Source: Bacteroidaceae bacterium (GTDB taxonomy: Bacteria; Bacteroidota; Bacteroidia; Bacteroidales; Bacteroidaceae). Taken from it: a stretch of 39,420 nucleotides of DNA. Position numbers and translations under genes: made by a program. Location of the stretch: NCBI GenBank assembly GCA_017615125.1, contig JAGAAS010000055.1, positions 1 to 39,420 on the forward strand. Direction: 5' to 3'. A model generated the notes under the pieces. The model saw only the letters and a list, made by a program, of their open reading frames with translations, was not told the DNA's origin and did not search any database. Position 1 is the stretch's first letter; the number at the start of each line of letters is the position of its first letter. Shown piece by piece: positions 15,967 to 24,435 of the stretch.

Positions 15967-17637
15967 TCAGTACTTGAAGCTGGAGCCGCCGACGAACTCG
16001 CGGAGGAGCGACGTGGGGGGTATCTCCTTGTCGGAGACGGGGATGAAGTAGTGGATGAACTTGAGCAGACGGTGTGCCTCGCTGTACTCGGGGCAGTTCT
16101 TGGGCACGCTGGCGAGGATGGGCTCGGCGTGGTTGCGCAGCACGGCGAACTCGACGAGCAGGGCGCTGTTGAACATCACATCGGCGGTCTCCTGATAGGG
16201 CAAGATCCAGCGCTCCTCGCCGTCGCACACGCTGGGCCACTGGCTGATGGTCTCGCGGGCGGTGAAGGCTCCCTTGTTGTAGTCGCGGATGATGCGGCGC
16301 AGCAGGCGGTTGTCGCCCGTTGGGATGATGTTGTGGTTGTCGAGGGAGATGCCGGTGAAGGTGGAGATGTAGATCTTGTACTTGCTCTCGTCGGGGATCT
16401 GCTCGGTGAGCATGGGGTTGAGGGCGTGGATGCCCTCGATGAGGAGCACGGTGTTGGGCCCGAGGGTGAGGCGCTTGCCGTTGTACTCGCGCTTGCCTGT
16501 GGCGAAGTTGAACTCGGGTACCTCCACCTCCTCGCCGCGCAGCAAGGCCAGCAGGTCGTGTTCGAGCGCCTTGGTGTCGACGGCGCGGATGTTCTCGAAG
16601 TCGTAGCGCCCGTCGGGGAACTTGGGCGTGTCGACGCGGTTGACGAAGTAGTCGTCGGTGGAGAACGAGATGGGCTTGAGCCCGCAAGCCTTGAGCTGGA
16701 TGCTGATGCGCTTGCAGAAGGTGGTCTTGCCGCAGCTGGAGGGTCCTGTGATGAGCACGAGGCGCACGGGGTGCTCGCTGTGGTAGCGGCGGTCTATCTC
16801 TTCGGCAATCTGCACGATCTTCTTCTCCTGCAGAGCCTCGGAGACCTGGATGAGCTCCCCTGCCTCACCCCGCTGGATGGCGTGGTTGACATCGCCCACG
16901 GTGGAGAGCCCCATGATGACGTTCCAGCGGAGGTTCTCGGAAAAGACGTCGAAGGTTTTGGGCTGGTCGGTGAAGGGAGCCAGCTTCGCAGGGTCGTGCC
17001 TGTCGGGCAGGCGCAGCAGCAGACCTCCGTGGAAGAGTTCCACGTCCCATGTGGTGAGGTAGCCGGCAGAGGGCACCAGGCGTCCGTAGTAGTAGTCGAT
17101 GGTGTCGCCCAGCATATAGTAGTCCATGTAGGCCTGCCCGCTGGTCTCCATAAGCTTCACCTTGTCGGCATATCCGTGTTCGCGGAAGATGCGGATGGCC
17201 TCCTCAATCATCACCTCACCGCGACGGAAGGGCATATCCTGATCGACAATCTCCTGCATGCGCTGCCGCAGGATGTCGACGTCGTCGTTGGTGACGGGGG
17301 TGCCGTCGGCCTTGTGGAAGGTGCAGTGCATGCCTCCCGAGATGGGGTGTTCGAAGTATATCTTGCTGTCGCGGAACGTCTCGGCAGCCGCCTTACTGAG
17401 CACGAAGCAGAGCGAGCGGGTGTAGACGCGGAAGCCGCTGGCGTCGCGCAGGTCGAGGAACTCGATGGTCTTGCTGTTGTAGGCGCGGAACTTCAGTCCC
17501 TGCGACACATTGTTGACCTTAGCGGAAACGATAGGGTAAGGCTTCTCAAACTCAAACTCCTGAAGGATGTCGAGCAACGACGAGCCTTCCTGGAAGCTCT
17601 TCGACGTGCCCGTGTTCTTGCAATAGACTTGTATCAT
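15967..17637 (-). CDS. TGS-domain nucleoside (uridine) kinase-like protein
   Basis: A 556-aa cytoplasmic protein. Residues ~1-65 are a TGS domain and ~65-240 resemble the additional domain of threonyl-tRNA synthetase (FEHPISGGMHC is visible), here without the synthetase core. Residues ~285-490 are a uridine kinase / phosphoribulokinase P-loop domain with ITGPSSCGKTT near residue 297. This combination is a standard Bacteroidota protein annotated as a nucleoside kinase. It would phosphorylate uridine or cytidine, but the fused front half suggests an RNA- or nucleotide-sensing role that I cannot specify. A TACTTTTG -7 box lies 34 nt upstream of the ATG. Confidence 0.85.
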   Translation of the reverse strand: MIQVYCKNTGTSKSFQEGSSLLDILQEFEFEKPYPIVSAKVNNVSQGLKFRAYNSKTIEFLDLRDASGFRVYTRSLCFVLSKAAAETFRDSKIYFEHPISGGMHCTFHKADGTPVTNDDVDILRQRMQEIVDQDMPFRRGEVMIEEAIRIFREHGYADKVKLMETSGQAYMDYYMLGDTIDYYYGRLVPSAGYLTTWDVELFHGGLLLRLPDRHDPAKLAPFTDQPKTFDVFSENLRWNVIMGLSTVGDVNHAIQRGEAGELIQVSEALQEKKIVQIAEEIDRRYHSEHPVRLVLITGPSSCGKTTFCKRISIQLKACGLKPISFSTDDYFVNRVDTPKFPDGRYDFENIRAVDTKALEHDLLALLRGEEVEVPEFNFATGKREYNGKRLTLGPNTVLLIEGIHALNPMLTEQIPDESKYKIYISTFTGISLDNHNIIPTGDNRLLRRIIRDYNKGAFTARETISQWPSVCDGEERWILPYQETADVMFNSALLVEFAVLRNHAEPILASVPKNCPEYSEAHRLLKFIHYFIPVSDKEIPPTSLLREFVGGSSFKY

Positions 17638-17670
17638 GGTATAAGAGACATTACATTGTTTTCAGATTTG

Positions 17671-17678
17671 CAAAAGTA
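17671..17678 (-). promoter_or_regulatory. -7 box for the TGS-kinase gene
   Basis: On the minus strand TACTTTTG matches TAnnTTTG, 34 nt before the start codon. No TTTG is present at -33. Confidence 0.5.
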
Positions 17679-17734
17679 AGCATAATTCCGACACGCTCAT
17701 CATGCGAACCCGATTTTTTCAGCGAATCGCATCC

Positions 17735-19072
17735 TCAGTCGACAAACGCCTCGATGAGAACGGCTTGGTTGGAGGGCAGATCGAGGGAGTAGGTGCCGTC
17801 GTCGCCGACTGTCACCTCGACGTCGCCCTGTGTGCCCTGAGCCTTAATGCGACGCCCCTCGACGCTGAAGGAGAGCCTGTGCGTGACGGGATGCTCGTCG
17901 TACGGATCATCGGCAGCACAGACGAACACGGCGCTGGCACCGTCGCCGCTGCGCGAGAGCATCGTGCCGACCACCAACGGAGCATTGTCGTCCGTCTTCA
18001 GCTGGGAGAAGATACCGTTGGACAATGAGGGCACCGACGTCTGCAGGACATTCTTGAGCCACTCGGTACCCTCGAAGGAGACGAAGTCGGTACGCACACG
18101 ACGGTACTGCATGTACGAAGGTCCCAGGCGGTGTATCTCGGCGTTCACGCGACGCAGCTTGTCGTACTGTTCGGTCTTACGGCCCTCTTTGTCGAGGACG
18201 TTGTTGTACCACCATCCAGCTGTATAGCACCCCCAGAGGATGTTCTCAGCCCCGAAGGCCATAGCCGTGAAGGCCTGAAAGCGGAGCTCGTTCTCGGTGA
18301 TCCACACGTCCTCCTTGTTGGAGTTGACCTGCAGCACGATCCACAGGCTTCGTCCCGTCCCCAGACAAGCATCGGCCACTACGCGAAGGTTCTCGTAGGC
18401 CTGATGGACATTGATAGAATAGAGGTAGAAGTCGTAGCAGATGTAGTCGGAAGGCACGTACTTGACATACTGGGCGATGTGCTCGCGGTAGGTAGGCGTG
18501 CCGAGCTGATTGATGGTTTGCTCCGACGTGTTCTGCGATACGGAAGCATAGTTAGGATAAAGGTTCAGGAAGGGGAACTGATGGGGGAAGAGCTCGTCGA
18601 CACGGGTGAACACCTGCCCGTAGTACGGGAAGTCGAGCGCCGAGGGCTCGTCGCCGATGTCGATGCCCCAGACGGCAGGATGGTCGATAAAGCGCGCGGC
18701 ACCTTTCTCATATACCTCAAGAGGGTGTTTGGCGCTCAGAAGTCCCGCATCCTTGCCTTCACCGCCCCACCAGCCGGGCACCACGTTGTTGACGACAGCG
18801 CCGATGTGATACTTCTGGAAGAGGTCGAGCAGGCGACGGTCGTACGGTACCCACGTCATGAAGTCGATACCGCAGTCGGCGATCTCGCGCACATGCTGCT
18901 CCGTGCGGGCATACAGCTGAAGGATGTAGGCACCGATATTGAGCTTTGAGCGGTCCATGCGAACAGGCTCGGACTCATTCTGAATGGAGTCGTCCATCAG
19001 GGCCGTTTGAGCCGAACAGATCGGAGTCGTCAGCACCGACAGAACAATAGAGAAAACGAGCAAAGGTTTCAT
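17735..19072 (-). CDS. Exported TIM-barrel glycoside-hydrolase-like protein
   Basis: A 445-aa protein starting at ATG 19072 (MKPLLVFSIVLSVLTTPICS, a signal peptide ending near A-Q); the frame extends 4 codons upstream to a GTG. The body looks like a clan-A-type (beta/alpha)8 glycosidase. GIDFMTWVPYD is an early strand; GIDIGDEPS is a strand end with a likely acid/base Glu; AFGAENILWGCYTAGWWYN is a late strand with aromatics lining a sugar pocket. A small beta-rich C-terminal domain follows (~345-445). I cannot place it in a numbered GH family; a beta-galactosidase-like enzyme is one option. It stands alone, with its own promoter, separate from the plus-strand sugar cluster. Confidence 0.65.
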   Translation of the reverse strand: MKPLLVFSIVLSVLTTPICSAQTALMDDSIQNESEPVRMDRSKLNIGAYILQLYARTEQHVREIADCGIDFMTWVPYDRRLLDLFQKYHIGAVVNNVVPGWWGGEGKDAGLLSAKHPLEVYEKGAARFIDHPAVWGIDIGDEPSALDFPYYGQVFTRVDELFPHQFPFLNLYPNYASVSQNTSEQTINQLGTPTYREHIAQYVKYVPSDYICYDFYLYSINVHQAYENLRVVADACLGTGRSLWIVLQVNSNKEDVWITENELRFQAFTAMAFGAENILWGCYTAGWWYNNVLDKEGRKTEQYDKLRRVNAEIHRLGPSYMQYRRVRTDFVSFEGTEWLKNVLQTSVPSLSNGIFSQLKTDDNAPLVVGTMLSRSGDGASAVFVCAADDPYDEHPVTHRLSFSVEGRRIKAQGTQGDVEVTVGDDGTYSLDLPSNQAVLIEAFVD

Positions 19073-19114
19073 TCCGAATGTCACTTTAAAGTAAGGATAG
19101 TCAATTTCTGCGCG

Positions 19115-19146
19115 TAAAAATAGACATAAAGAGGTAAAGAGGCAAA
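19115..19146 (-). promoter_or_regulatory. Candidate promoter of the TIM-barrel protein gene
   Basis: On the minus strand TTTG (19146-19143), 20 nt, TATTTTTA (19122-19115): one mismatch at the last -7 base. The start at 19072 is 42 nt further. Confidence 0.5.
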
Positions 19147-19173
19147 AAAGTTGGGAGAAATGTGAAGAATTAT

Positions 19174-19204
19174 TTTGTTCTTCTCTCGCTTATTCGTACC
19201 TTTA
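19174..19204 (+). promoter_or_regulatory. Degenerate promoter-like repeat upstream of yitT-like gene
   Basis: TTTG (19174-19177), 19-nt spacer containing CTCTCGCTTATTCG, then TACCTTTA (19197-19204). It resembles both the promoter repeats at 7.7-8.05 kb and the functional-looking copy 85 bp downstream, but its last -7 base is A instead of G. Confidence 0.5.
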
Positions 19205-19258
19205 ACCTTCGGTTTTAGGTAGGCTGCGGCTCGGGTAAAAAAATAAATTATGATTTAT

Positions 19259-19289
19259 TTTGTTTTCCTCTCGCCTTGCACTACCTTTG
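19259..19289 (+). promoter_or_regulatory. Promoter of the YitT-family gene
   Basis: TTTG (19259-19262), 19 nt, TACCTTTG (19282-19289), a perfect match. It lies inside the upstream extension of the reading frame, which shows that ATG 19316 and not ATG 19250 is the start. Confidence 0.75.
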
Positions 19290-19315
19290 TCAAAATATAT
19301 GCAAAGAGTAAAGAT

Positions 19316-20275
19316 ATGAAGAATGCTGTCGGCTCGCTGGGAGTCGTGAAGACGTGGAAGTTCTGGAAGGAAATGATTATCATGACGGTGGGTATGTTCA
19401 TCGCTGCCGCTGCCATCTACTACTTTCAGGTGCCTGGAAAGATTGTGCTGGGAACGGTGAGCGGTCTTGCCATCTTCCTGAGCGAGGTGCTCTCGTGGAC
19501 GGGCATCGTGCTGAAGGTCTCCACCATCATCGTCATCCTGAACGCCCTGCTGCTGGTGCTCGCGCTGCTGCTTCTGGGCAAGGACTTCGGGCTGAAGACG
19601 GTGTACACGGCACTCATCGCAGGTCCCCTGATGGACCTGTGGGAATGGATCAAGCCCTATGAGGAGCTGCTCGAGCCCGGACAGACAAGCGTGATGGGCG
19701 ACCCGTTCCTCGACGTCATCTGCTTTGTGCTGGTGCTCAGTGCCTCGCAGGCCATTCTCTTCCACATCAACGCCTCGTCGGGCGGACTCGACATCATCGC
19801 GAAGATTATCAACAAATACCTGCACCTCGACATCGGGACGTCCGTTGCCGTCATCGGCATCATCATCTGCTGCACGGCCTTCTTCATCAACCCCTTCCGC
19901 ATCGTAGTCATCGGCATCATCGGCACCTGGATCAACGGGTTGGCGCTCGACCACTTCACGGCAGGCCTCAACAAGCGCAAACGCGTGTGCATCATCTCGG
20001 AGCACCACGAGGAGATACGCCGCTACATCATCGACAAGCTCTACCGCGGATGCAGCCTCTATGAGGTGACGGGCGGCTACTCGGGCGAGAAGAGCATAGA
20101 GATACAGGCGCTGCTGACACAGAACGAGTTTGCCGAGCTGATGAGCTACATGCGCGACAACAACTTCCACGCCTTCATCACGGCAGGCAACGTGAGCGAG
20201 GTGTACGGCCTGTGGCGCAGCTCACGACGACGCAAAGCCCTCCCGGCAGACAAAGACAAACAGAAACACACATAA
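19316..20275 (+). CDS. YitT family membrane protein (DUF161 plus DUF2179)
   Basis: A 319-aa inner-membrane protein with about five or six hydrophobic segments in the first ~215 residues (for example MIIMTVGMFIAAAAIYYF and VIGIIICCTAFFINPFRIVV). A soluble C-terminal domain of the DUF2179 type (~230-310, SLYEVTGGYSGEKSIEIQAL) follows. Members are broadly conserved; their transported substrate or role is not established. The open frame extends to ATG 19250, but the promoter at 19259-19289 fixes the start at 19316. The stop is only 13 nt before the GH43 lipoprotein gene, so the two may share a transcript although no functional link is evident. Confidence 0.85.
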   Translation: MKNAVGSLGVVKTWKFWKEMIIMTVGMFIAAAAIYYFQVPGKIVLGTVSGLAIFLSEVLSWTGIVLKVSTIIVILNALLLVLALLLLGKDFGLKTVYTALIAGPLMDLWEWIKPYEELLEPGQTSVMGDPFLDVICFVLVLSASQAILFHINASSGGLDIIAKIINKYLHLDIGTSVAVIGIIICCTAFFINPFRIVVIGIIGTWINGLALDHFTAGLNKRKRVCIISEHHEEIRRYIIDKLYRGCSLYEVTGGYSGEKSIEIQALLTQNEFAELMSYMRDNNFHAFITAGNVSEVYGLWRSSRRRKALPADKDKQKHT

Positions 20276-20288
20276 TCCTATTCATAAA

Positions 20289-21299
20289 ATGAAAAAGACA
20301 TTCATCCTCCTTGCCCTGAGCGCCCTTGTGCTGACAGCCTGCACAAAAGAGAAAGCCAACACCTTCCAGAACGAAGGCAACCCCCTCATCCGCACCGCCT
20401 ACACCGCAGACCCCGCGCCGGTAGTCATCGGCGACAGACTCTACCTCTACACCGGGCACGACGAGTGCTTCGAGGATAGCGTAGGCTACGAAGGGAAGTA
20501 CGGCTTCAACATCACCAACTGGCTCTGCTTCAGCACCGCCGACATGCAGACGTGGGAGGATCACGGCGTCGTCCTCAGCCCTACCGACTTCAGCTGGTCG
20601 TCGGGAGAGGCCTGGGCCTCGCAGGTGATAGAGAAAGACGGTAAGTTCTGGTACTTCGTCAGCTGTCAATGCATCGACCCGAACTGCAAGGCCATAGGCG
20701 TTGCCGTCAGCGACAGCCCCACGGGCCCCTACAAGGATGCTATAGGCAAGCCGCTCATCGTTGACGACATGACGCCCAACACCCCTCCCCTCCTCTGGTG
20801 GAACGACTTCGACCCCACCGTGATGATTGACGACGACGGCTCCATCTGGCTTAGCTGGGGCAACGGCACCTGCTTCCTCGCACGCCTGAAACCGAACATG
20901 ATTGAGCTCGACAGCGACATCATGACGCTGCCGATGACGAACTACGTAGAGGGTCCCTGGCTCTACAAGCGCGGCGACTGGTACTACATGGTGTATGCCT
21001 CGATGGGACAAGGACGCGAGACGATATCCTATGCGATGGCGCCCAGCGTGACGGGTCCCTGGGAGTTCAAGGGCGAGCTGACAGGAATGGCCGAGGACAG
21101 CTTCACCACCCATCCGGGAATAGCCGAGTTCAAGGGAAAGAGCTACCTGTTCTACCACAACAGCACCCTCTCGCTCAACGGCTACGGCCCGGCGACAGGA
21201 CGTAGAAGCGTCTGCGTGGAAGAGCTGTTCTACAACGAGGACGGCACCATGCAGCCTGTAGTTCAGACGAAACAGGGAGTTTCGAAGATGAAGAAATGA
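20289..21299 (+). CDS. GH43-family glycoside hydrolase, lipoprotein
   Basis: A 336-aa five-bladed beta-propeller enzyme anchored as a lipoprotein (lipobox LTAC, Cys18). Likely catalytic residues of family 43 are visible: base D41 in TADPAPVV, D175 in FDPTV, and acid E221 in VEGPWLY. Family 43 removes L-arabinofuranose or D-xylose from hemicellulose and pectin side chains. The exact specificity cannot be told, though arabinofuranosidase or xylosidase is likely. It heads the sugar cluster (reductase, lactonase, dehydrogenase, GH43, GH2). It lies 13 nt behind the YitT gene, and its stop codon abuts the 8-bp repeat array. Confidence 0.9.
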   Translation: MKKTFILLALSALVLTACTKEKANTFQNEGNPLIRTAYTADPAPVVIGDRLYLYTGHDECFEDSVGYEGKYGFNITNWLCFSTADMQTWEDHGVVLSPTDFSWSSGEAWASQVIEKDGKFWYFVSCQCIDPNCKAIGVAVSDSPTGPYKDAIGKPLIVDDMTPNTPPLLWWNDFDPTVMIDDDGSIWLSWGNGTCFLARLKPNMIELDSDIMTLPMTNYVEGPWLYKRGDWYYMVYASMGQGRETISYAMAPSVTGPWEFKGELTGMAEDSFTTHPGIAEFKGKSYLFYHNSTLSLNGYGPATGRRSVCVEELFYNEDGTMQPVVQTKQGVSKMKK

Positions 21300-21433
21300 T
21301 CGGATGATCGGATAATCAGATAATCGAATAATCAGATAATCAGATAATCGGATAATCAGATAATCAGATAATCGGATAATCAGATAATCAGATAATCAGA
21401 TAATCAGATAATCAGATAATCAGATAATCAGAT
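21298..21433 (+). repeat. 17-unit tandem 8-bp repeat (AATCAGAT) between two genes of the sugar cluster
   Basis: Seventeen consecutive 8-mers from 21298 to 21433. Units 1-2 are GATCGGAT, unit 4 is AATCGAAT, units 7 and 10 are AATCGGAT and the others AATCAGAT; the last seven are identical. The array overlaps the GH43 stop codon (TGA at 21297-21299) and fills most of the 155-nt gap before the aldo-keto reductase ATG at 21455. Arrays like this change length by slippage. Confidence 0.95.
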
Positions 21434-21454
21434 ATTTAGGAATACAAAATAAAG

Positions 21455-22390
21455 ATGATAGAGAAAAGAGCATTAGGGAAAACAGGGCTGAAGCTTTCGG
21501 CACTCAGCTTCGGCGCATCGAGCCTGGGAGGAGTGTTCCACGCTGTGAAGGAAGCAGAAGCCATCGAGGCTGTCTTCAAAGCCCTCGACTGCGGCATGAA
21601 CTTCATCGATGTCTCGCCCTACTACGGGCACTACAAGGCCGAAACCGTTCTGGGCAAAGCCCTCCGCCAGATTCCGCGCGACAGATACATCCTCTCCACG
21701 AAGGTGGGACGCTACGGCAAGGACGGCGTGAACACGTGGGACTACTCCGCACGCCGAGCCACAGAGAGCGTCTACGAGAGCATGGAGCGGCTGGGGGTGG
21801 AGTACATCGACCTCATCAACGTGCACGACATCGAGTTTGCTGACCTGCGCCAGGTGGCAGAGGAGACACTTCCTGCCCTCGTGGAGCTACGCGAGAAAGG
21901 CGTCGTGGGACATGTGGGCATCACCGACCTGCAGCTGGAGAACTTGCAATGGGTCATCGAGCACACGCCTAATGGAACCGTTGAGAGCGTGCTGAACTTC
22001 TGCCACTACTGCCTCTGCGACGACAAGCTGACGGACATCTTCTCCTTCTTCGAAGAACGCGGCATCGGCATCATCAACGCCTCACCCCTCTCGATGGGGC
22101 TGCTCAGCAGCAGGGGCATCCCCGATTGGCACCCGGCACCGAAGGCGCTCGTGGAGGCCTGCAGCAAGGCAGCCGCACACTGTGCTGCTAAAGGCTACCC
22201 GATAGAAAAGCTTGCCATCCAGTATGCCGTTGCCAACCCGCACATCACGACGACGCTCTTCAGCAGCGCCAACCCGGCTAACGTGGAGAAGAATGCCGCT
22301 TGGGCACAGGAGCCGATGGATGAGAACCTCGTTCAAGAGGTAAGAGAGATAATCGGAGACAGTTTCAGGCTTAGTTGGAAGAACACATGA
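21455..22390 (+). CDS. Aldo-keto reductase, L-sugar 1-dehydrogenase type
   Basis: A 311-aa cytoplasmic NAD(P)-dependent enzyme of the AKR superfamily. The family's catalytic residues are visible: D and Y in DVSPYYGHYKAE (~residues 51-62), K in STKVGRYG (~81) and H in INVHDIEF (~124). The closest family resemblance is to L-galactose / L-fucose (D-threo-aldose) 1-dehydrogenases, which oxidise the sugar to its aldonolactone. That fits the next gene, a lactonase-type amidohydrolase, whose start overlaps this stop as ATGA. The exact sugar is unproven. Confidence 0.85.
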   Translation: MIEKRALGKTGLKLSALSFGASSLGGVFHAVKEAEAIEAVFKALDCGMNFIDVSPYYGHYKAETVLGKALRQIPRDRYILSTKVGRYGKDGVNTWDYSARRATESVYESMERLGVEYIDLINVHDIEFADLRQVAEETLPALVELREKGVVGHVGITDLQLENLQWVIEHTPNGTVESVLNFCHYCLCDDKLTDIFSFFEERGIGIINASPLSMGLLSSRGIPDWHPAPKALVEACSKAAAHCAAKGYPIEKLAIQYAVANPHITTTLFSSANPANVEKNAAWAQEPMDENLVQEVREIIGDSFRLSWKNT

Positions 22391-23304
22391 GAATCATCGA
22401 CGCACACTCACACCTTTGGCTCCGACAGGACACGACGGTTGACGGCAAGCGCATCTACCCTCTTCCCAACGGACGATCTATGTTCATGGGCGAAGAGAAG
22501 CAGATGCTCCCACCCTTCCTCATCGACGGCGTCAACAGCGCAGAGGTGTTCATCTCAAACATGGACTACGCCCAAGTATCGGCAGCGGTGGTGGTGCAAG
22601 AGGTCATCGACGGTAACCAGAACAATTACCTGCAGGAGGTGCAGGAGCGGTTCCCCGACCGTTTCTTCTGCTGCGGGATGATAGACTTCAAGGAAGAGCA
22701 GACCGAAGAGCTCCTCACTAATCAAGTCGACACGTTGGCAGAACGGGGATTCAAGGGCATCGCTATCCCGGGACACCGACTCAGAACCGCACTCACCTCG
22801 CCTGCTATGATGGCGATGTTCAAGCAGATGGAGAAGCGCGACATCGTCCTCTCGATGTGTCTAGCCGACGATGCAAGGCAGATTGGCGAGATGCGGGAAG
22901 TGATAGCCGAATGTCCGCGTCTGCGCGTTGCCATCGGACACTTCGGGATGCCCACGGGCACATACTGGCTCGAACAGGTGAAGCTGGCTCTTGCGCCTGA
23001 GGTGAGCATCGAGAGCGGGGGCATCACCTGGCTCTACAACAGCGAGTTCTGGCCCTTCCCCTCCGCCGTACGCGCCATACGCCAAGCTGCCGACACAGTA
23101 GGCATGGAGAAGCTGATGTGGGGCTCGGACTATCCCCGCACCATCACCGCCATCACCTACAGGATGTCGTACAACTTCTTCCTTCTCTCCAACGAATTTT
23201 CCCAAAAGGAAAAAGAAAGCTTCCTTCTTGAAAACGCACGGAAGTTCTACCGCCTCAACAACCTCGTTGACTTACCTTATATAAAAAATATGAGTGAAGA
23301 CTAA
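22387..23304 (+). CDS. Amidohydrolase (COG3618 type), probable sugar lactonase
   Basis: A 305-aa TIM-barrel metal-dependent hydrolase. It shows the HxH motif in IDAHSHLW at the very N-terminus, a metal/active-site His in IGHFGMP (~residue 189) and the terminal Asp in WGSDYPRT (~248). This subgroup includes L-fucono-1,5-lactonase and L-rhamnono- or L-galactono-lactonases. Coupled to the preceding AKR, it most likely opens the aldonolactone made by that enzyme to the aldonate. Start ATG 22387 overlaps the AKR stop; the frame extends upstream to a TTG at 22375. Confidence 0.85.
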   Translation: MRIIDAHSHLWLRQDTTVDGKRIYPLPNGRSMFMGEEKQMLPPFLIDGVNSAEVFISNMDYAQVSAAVVVQEVIDGNQNNYLQEVQERFPDRFFCCGMIDFKEEQTEELLTNQVDTLAERGFKGIAIPGHRLRTALTSPAMMAMFKQMEKRDIVLSMCLADDARQIGEMREVIAECPRLRVAIGHFGMPTGTYWLEQVKLALAPEVSIESGGITWLYNSEFWPFPSAVRAIRQAADTVGMEKLMWGSDYPRTITAITYRMSYNFFLLSNEFSQKEKESFLLENARKFYRLNNLVDLPYIKNMSED

Positions 23305-23331
23305 ACATCGGCACTCAAACAAAAGAAGATT

Positions 23332-24366
23332 ATGAAAGCATTGCAAATAACAGAACCGCGCAAGATAGACGTGATTGATATCGCCAAACCCGAGCTCCAC
23401 GACGGCGAGGTGCTGTTACGGCTCAACCACGTAGGCTTTTGCGGTAGTGACCTGAACACCTGGCTCGGACGGAATGCGATGGCGCTGATGCCCGTCATTC
23501 CAGGACACGAAATAGGCGCCACGATAGAAGCTGTGGGGAACGGATGCCCCGACGAATTACAACCTGGGATGGTTGTCACCGTCAATCCCTACACGAACTG
23601 CGGGCACTGCGCCTCCTGCCGCAACGGGCGCTACAATGCATGCCAGCACAACGAGACGCTGGGCGTCCAGCGACACGGAGCTATGCGTGAGTATATCACC
23701 CTCCCCTGGCAGAAAATCATCCCAGCGAAGGGCATCACACCCCGCGATGCAGCCCTCGTAGAGCCCATGAGCGTAGGCTTCCACGCCGTAGCCCGGGGAG
23801 AGGTAACCGATACAGACTGTGTTGTTGTCTTCGGCTGCGGAATGGTGGGTCTCGGAGCTGTCATTCGCAGCGTGCAGCGCGGCGCAACCGTGATAGCCGT
23901 CGACTTGAGCCAGGAGAAACTAGACCTGGCACTGAGAGCAGGCGCCAGCTACGGCATCAACTCCAAGCAGGAAAACGTTCTCAGCCGCGTTCTTGAACTG
24001 ACCGACGGAAGGGGAGCCGACGTTGTCATCGAAGCTGTCGGAAGCTCCATCACCTACCTGAGCGCCATCGACGTGGTTTCATTTACAGGAAGAGTGGTAT
24101 GTATAGGCTATTCCAAAAGCGAGGTATCGTTCCAGACACGTCTCTTCGTGCAGAAAGAACTGGACATTCGCGGCAGCCGTAATGCTACGCCAGAGGATTT
24201 CCGCGCCGTACTCCACTTCTTCCAGCAGAAGCGGATGGCGATGGACCCCTTCGTCACGGCTGTCATCAAGCCTGAGCAGTCGCAGCAAGCATTGGAGAAA
24301 TGGGCCGAAGCACCCGGAGAGGTGTTCCGCATTCTGGTCAACTTCGAAGGAGAGCCGAAGCAATGA
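23332..24366 (+). CDS. Zinc-dependent alcohol dehydrogenase, probable aldonate 5-dehydrogenase
   Basis: A 344-aa medium-chain dehydrogenase. Catalytic zinc ligands are C38 in GFCGSD and the GHE motif (~62-64). The structural zinc has four Cys in CGHCASCRNGRYNAC (~88-102), and the NAD-binding loop is FGCGMVGLG (~166). The segment RGSRNATPEDF near residue 280 is also found, from memory, in the L-galactonate 5-dehydrogenase LgoD. Together with the AKR and lactonase this suggests L-sugar to lactone to aldonate to keto-acid. It starts 27 nt after the lactonase gene. Threonine or sorbitol dehydrogenase activity are alternatives. Confidence 0.8.
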   Translation: MKALQITEPRKIDVIDIAKPELHDGEVLLRLNHVGFCGSDLNTWLGRNAMALMPVIPGHEIGATIEAVGNGCPDELQPGMVVTVNPYTNCGHCASCRNGRYNACQHNETLGVQRHGAMREYITLPWQKIIPAKGITPRDAALVEPMSVGFHAVARGEVTDTDCVVVFGCGMVGLGAVIRSVQRGATVIAVDLSQEKLDLALRAGASYGINSKQENVLSRVLELTDGRGADVVIEAVGSSITYLSAIDVVSFTGRVVCIGYSKSEVSFQTRLFVQKELDIRGSRNATPEDFRAVLHFFQQKRMAMDPFVTAVIKPEQSQQALEKWAEAPGEVFRILVNFEGEPKQ

Positions 24367-24435
24367 GAAAAGAGTCTTGATAACCATCTCACTTTGACGA
24401 TAATACGCATATTTGATAACCCAAAATATAACATC

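Noticed and set aside
16051-17679. 542-codon plus-strand open frame
   Set aside because: Antisense shadow of the TGS-domain kinase, which has clear domains and its own -7 box.
19250-19315. Upstream ATG for the YitT-family gene
   Set aside because: The perfect promoter at 19259-19289 lies inside this extension, so the ATG at 19316 is the start.
21298-21433. 8-bp array as a CRISPR or origin iteron array
   Set aside because: Units are contiguous without spacers, and no replication initiator gene is adjacent. A slippage-type microsatellite fits best.
24393-24415. Internal promoter before the second GH43 gene (TTTG ... CATATTTG)
   Set aside because: The -7 box has a mismatch and the spacing from TTTG is only about 11 nt; insufficient to call.
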